8,159 nt of DNA. Source: Anaerolineales bacterium. Its GTDB lineage: Bacteria > Chloroflexota > Anaerolineae > Anaerolineales > UBA4823. This document shows, piece after piece, positions 6,717-8,159 of this stretch. The stretch covers positions 1 through 8,159 of the forward strand of contig JAFGBV010000077.1 in NCBI GenBank assembly GCA_016932955.1. Reading direction: 5' to 3'. A program made the translations under genes and the position numbers. Position 1 is the first letter of the stretch. Each line of letters starts with the position of its first letter. The notes beneath the pieces were generated by a model that was not told where the DNA came from, did no database searches, and saw only the letters and a program-made list of their open reading frames with translations.

Positions 6717-7487
6717 TTGGCCAAAGAATACCTCTTCACATCTGATCTTGCCAAAGCCGTCGGCATTCATCCCAACACCGTGCGCTTATACGAACAATGG
6801 GGGCTCATCCCACCTGTTCGGCGCAGCGCCAGCGGTTACCGCCTGTTCACTATCCTACACCTGGACTGCTTGCGCCTGGCCCGCCTGGCTTTGCAAGGCC
6901 AGCACCCCGGTAGCAGCATTCGCAAGTCATCGATTCGTCTGGTCAAGCGCGCTGCCTCTGGCGACCTGGGCGGCGCCCTTGAGCTGGCCTACCAGCATCA
7001 TGCCCTGGTGCAATCCGAACAAGCCCATGCCGAATCCGCTGCCAACCTCCTCCAGCGCTGGGCCGAAGGCGCCGCCGCCGATACCACCCAGGCACCCTTA
7101 CAGATCGGCCAGGTCGCCCGCTTGCTCGGCGTGACCATCGATATGCTGCGTAACTGGGAGCGCAACAACCTCCTGCATGTCCCCCGCAATCCTCAAAATG
7201 GTTACCGCCTCTATGGCGCCCGTGATATCAGCCGCCTGCGCGTTATCCGCATGCTCACCCGTGCCGGTTATAGCACCATGGCCGTCCTGCGCATGCTAAT
7301 CCACCTCGACCAGGGCTTCAGCGGCGACCTAAAACTGATCCTCGATACCCCCCGCCCCGACGAAGATGTCTATTCCGCTTCCGACCGCTGGCTCTCTACC
7401 CTCGCCGAACAGGAACAGCGCGCCAGGCGCATCACTGCCCTATTGGAGGAAATGATCCAACAGTACAACGCACCCGAAACCATCTAA
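6717..7487 (+). CDS. Tandem-domain MerR-family transcriptional regulator
   Basis: This 256-residue protein contains two complete MerR winged-helix domains. The first spans about residues 5-75 with NTVRLYEQWGLIPP and SGYRLF. The second spans about 127-195 with DMLRNWERNNLLHVPRNPQNGYRLYG. They are joined by a helical stretch (about 84-117, GGALELAYQHHALVQSEQ) resembling the MerR dimerisation helix. A C-terminal helix (225-250, RWLSTLAEQEQRARRITALL) may dimerise or sense a ligand. Typical MerR regulators have one such domain and act as dimers, so this may bind as a pseudo-dimer or to longer sites. I recall similar two-domain proteins in other bacteria, so the layout is not unique. The start is a TTG directly after the GNAT stop codon, with GGAGG 9 nt upstream, implying coupling. 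No cysteine cluster for metal binding is present (C51 is the only cysteine). Confidence 0.9.
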   Translation: MAKEYLFTSDLAKAVGIHPNTVRLYEQWGLIPPVRRSASGYRLFTILHLDCLRLARLALQGQHPGSSIRKSSIRLVKRAASGDLGGALELAYQHHALVQSEQAHAESAANLLQRWAEGAAADTTQAPLQIGQVARLLGVTIDMLRNWERNNLLHVPRNPQNGYRLYGARDISRLRVIRMLTRAGYSTMAVLRMLIHLDQGFSGDLKLILDTPRPDEDVYSASDRWLSTLAEQEQRARRITALLEEMIQQYNAPETI

Positions 7488-7510
7488 CCCTCCACTTGCA
7501 CACCAGGGTT
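7486..7510. repeat. Operator-like repeat, copy 1 (overlaps the MerR-gene stop codon)
   Basis: A 25-bp element with inverted arms AACCCT and AGGGTT around a 13-nt centre containing CTTGCACACC. It differs from the copy at 7594 at one base only (C/T at position 10). It begins inside the TAA stop codon of the MerR-family gene. TCCAAT follows where copy 2 has TATAAT, so any promoter box here is degenerate. Confidence 0.75.
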
Positions 7511-7593
7511 TCCAATCGCAATTCCAGGGCCCCATTCAGCGCCGCCTCACTACGCGTACACGTTCTCTCCTTTCCTTTTCGTCCACTCCCTGC

Positions 7594-7618
7594 AACCCTC
7601 CATTTGCACACCAGGGTT
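7594..7618. repeat. Operator-like repeat, copy 2 (abuts the promoter of the RibD-like gene)
   Basis: Second copy of the 25-bp element (24 of 25 identical to 7486-7510; starts 108 bp apart), with the same AACCCT and AGGGTT arms. It ends one base before TATAAT. Its centre (7606) lies about 26 bp upstream of the predicted transcription start, within the region between -10 and -35 where MerR-type regulators bind. Binding by the neighbouring tandem-MerR protein is inferred from position and symmetry only. The 83 bp between copies (7511-7593) hold a TACGCGTA palindrome at 7551-7558 and a pyrimidine-rich tract, with no gene. Confidence 0.75.
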
Positions 7619-7619
7619 A

Positions 7620-7625
7620 TATAAT
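7620..7625 (+). promoter_or_regulatory. -10 box of the RibD-like gene
   Basis: A perfect TATAAT 53 nt upstream of the ATG at 7679, predicting a start near 7632 and a leader of about 47 nt. At 17-20 bp upstream there is no TTGACA-like -35; that space is filled by the 25-bp repeat. This fits an activator-dependent promoter. Confidence 0.5.
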
Positions 7626-7633
7626 GGGAATTA

Positions 7634-7650
7634 GATTGATCTGCTCAATC
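7634..7650. promoter_or_regulatory. Dyad at the start of the RibD-like gene's leader
   Basis: GATTGA (7634-7639) and TCAATC (7645-7650) form a perfect 6-bp inverted repeat with a 5-nt spacer, just downstream of the predicted transcription start. It could be an operator for a repressor or a short RNA hairpin. It differs in sequence from the 25-bp elements. Confidence 0.35.
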
Positions 7651-7678
7651 CGATTTCACATTCTGGAGGCTCAATAAC

Positions 7679-8159
7679 ATGGAAAGACCCTATATCGTTG
7701 TTAACCAACAGGCATCCGTTGATGGCAGGCTGGCAATCTCCCCCGATAAGCTGCTGCTTTTTGGCGATGAGCGTTGGAACACCATCGCTGGCGCAGATTC
7801 CACATTTTGGGAGCAGATAAAAACGACCCATAAGCCTCAGACTGTTCTCGAAGGGTCTGGATCCTTCTGCCCCTTGGATCAACCTCCCGATCCACTCCCG
7901 CCAGTCGAAGGAAGCCCAGTCTCCCTCTACCAGGATTACCTCCCTTCCAGCATCCTGAACCGGCCTGGGCATGCTGGCTGGTTCAGTGTTGTCGATGGCC
8001 GCGGGCGCGTGCGCTGGGCTTACAAAGAATATCCCGACCCCGCCTGGGCTGGTTGGTACCCGCTCGTGCTGGTTTGCCGACAAACCCCGCCAGAATCCCT
8101 GGCATACCTGCAGCGCGAAGAAGTGCCCTACCTGGTTGCCGGTCAGCAGCGTGTCGACC
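7679..8159 (+). CDS. RibD C-terminal-type (DHFR-fold) reductase, 3' end outside window
   Basis: The first 160 codons are visible. The protein opens MERPYIVVNQQASVDGRLAI, matching the RPYV..N.A.SLDGR start of the RibD C-terminal reductase / dihydrofolate-reductase-like fold, which uses NADPH. It then has a Pro-rich segment (about 68-79), SLYQDYLPSSILNRPGHAGW (81-100), VVDGRGRVRWAYKE, and PYLVAGQQRVD at the cut, which fits the family's 'VPxLVxGxxxVD' strand. No CMP/dCMP-deaminase domain precedes it, so it is a stand-alone reductase rather than bifunctional riboflavin RibD. The substrate may be a pterin, a pyrimidine or something else. GGAGG lies 8 nt before the ATG. It follows the tandem-MerR gene with its own predicted promoter and an operator-like repeat. 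I see no FMN riboswitch in its short leader, which argues weakly against a role in riboflavin supply. Confidence 0.82.
   Translation, partial: MERPYIVVNQQASVDGRLAISPDKLLLFGDERWNTIAGADSTFWEQIKTTHKPQTVLEGSGSFCPLDQPPDPLPPVEGSPVSLYQDYLPSSILNRPGHAGWFSVVDGRGRVRWAYKEYPDPAWAGWYPLVLVCRQTPPESLAYLQREEVPYLVAGQQRVD

Noticed and set aside
7486..7618. A CRISPR array or transposon ends formed by the two 25-bp repeats
   Set aside because: Only two copies, in direct orientation, with an 83-bp gap that holds no gene or transposase, and no target-site duplication is visible.
7619..7678. FMN riboswitch before the RibD-like gene
   Set aside because: The leader is only about 47 nt and has none of the conserved FMN-element blocks.
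7631..8083. A 150-codon minus-strand open frame opposite the RibD-like gene
   Set aside because: The plus-strand frame has a strong GGAGG site, a TATAAT box and the RibD reductase opening motif; the minus frame has no family resemblance.

Overview
The window looks like ordinary accessory metabolism from a moderately GC-rich bacterium. The protein styles fit Chloroflexota (Anaerolineae-like): the xanthine-dehydrogenase large subunit, the tandem-MerR regulator, the class III aminotransferase and the RibD-like reductase. This assignment rests on remembered family resemblance, not on a search. Shine-Dalgarno sites (GGAGG types) are clear at most genes, and two genes appear to start with TTG.

The left half (1-4404) is on the minus strand. 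Reading in the direction of transcription, the genes are: a very short membrane protein that looks truncated (4404-4225), a DinB-like four-helix protein (4091-3612), an EamA/DMT transporter (3576-2680), the molybdopterin subunit of a xanthine-dehydrogenase-type hydroxylase (2608-419), and a YqeB-type molybdenum-hydroxylase maturation protein (422-1, running off the window). The last two overlap by ATGA and form the functional core: a molybdenum hydroxylase with a factor known from selenium-dependent hydroxylase loci. A sigma-70-like promoter (TTGACA, 17 bp, TATGAT) precedes the first gene. A separate TATAAT box precedes the hydroxylase.

The right half (4695-8159) is on the plus strand and diverges from the left half across a roughly 290-bp intergenic region with several dyads. 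It holds a class III PLP aminotransferase, a RimJ/RimL-type GNAT acetyltransferase, and a regulator with two complete MerR DNA-binding domains whose TTG start directly follows the GNAT stop codon. After a 191-bp gap comes the start of a RibD C-terminal-type (DHFR-fold) reductase, cut by the window end. That gap carries two near-identical 25-bp elements with 6-bp inverted arms. One overlaps the MerR stop codon and one abuts a TATAAT box before the reductase, so they are plausible operators.

I found no RNA gene, CRISPR array, transposase or phage gene, and nothing I can defend as a wholly new system. The most interesting points are the duplicated operator-like element beside the tandem-MerR gene, a similar TTGCACA/TATAAT block at the hydroxylase promoter, and the hydroxylase-YqeB pair.
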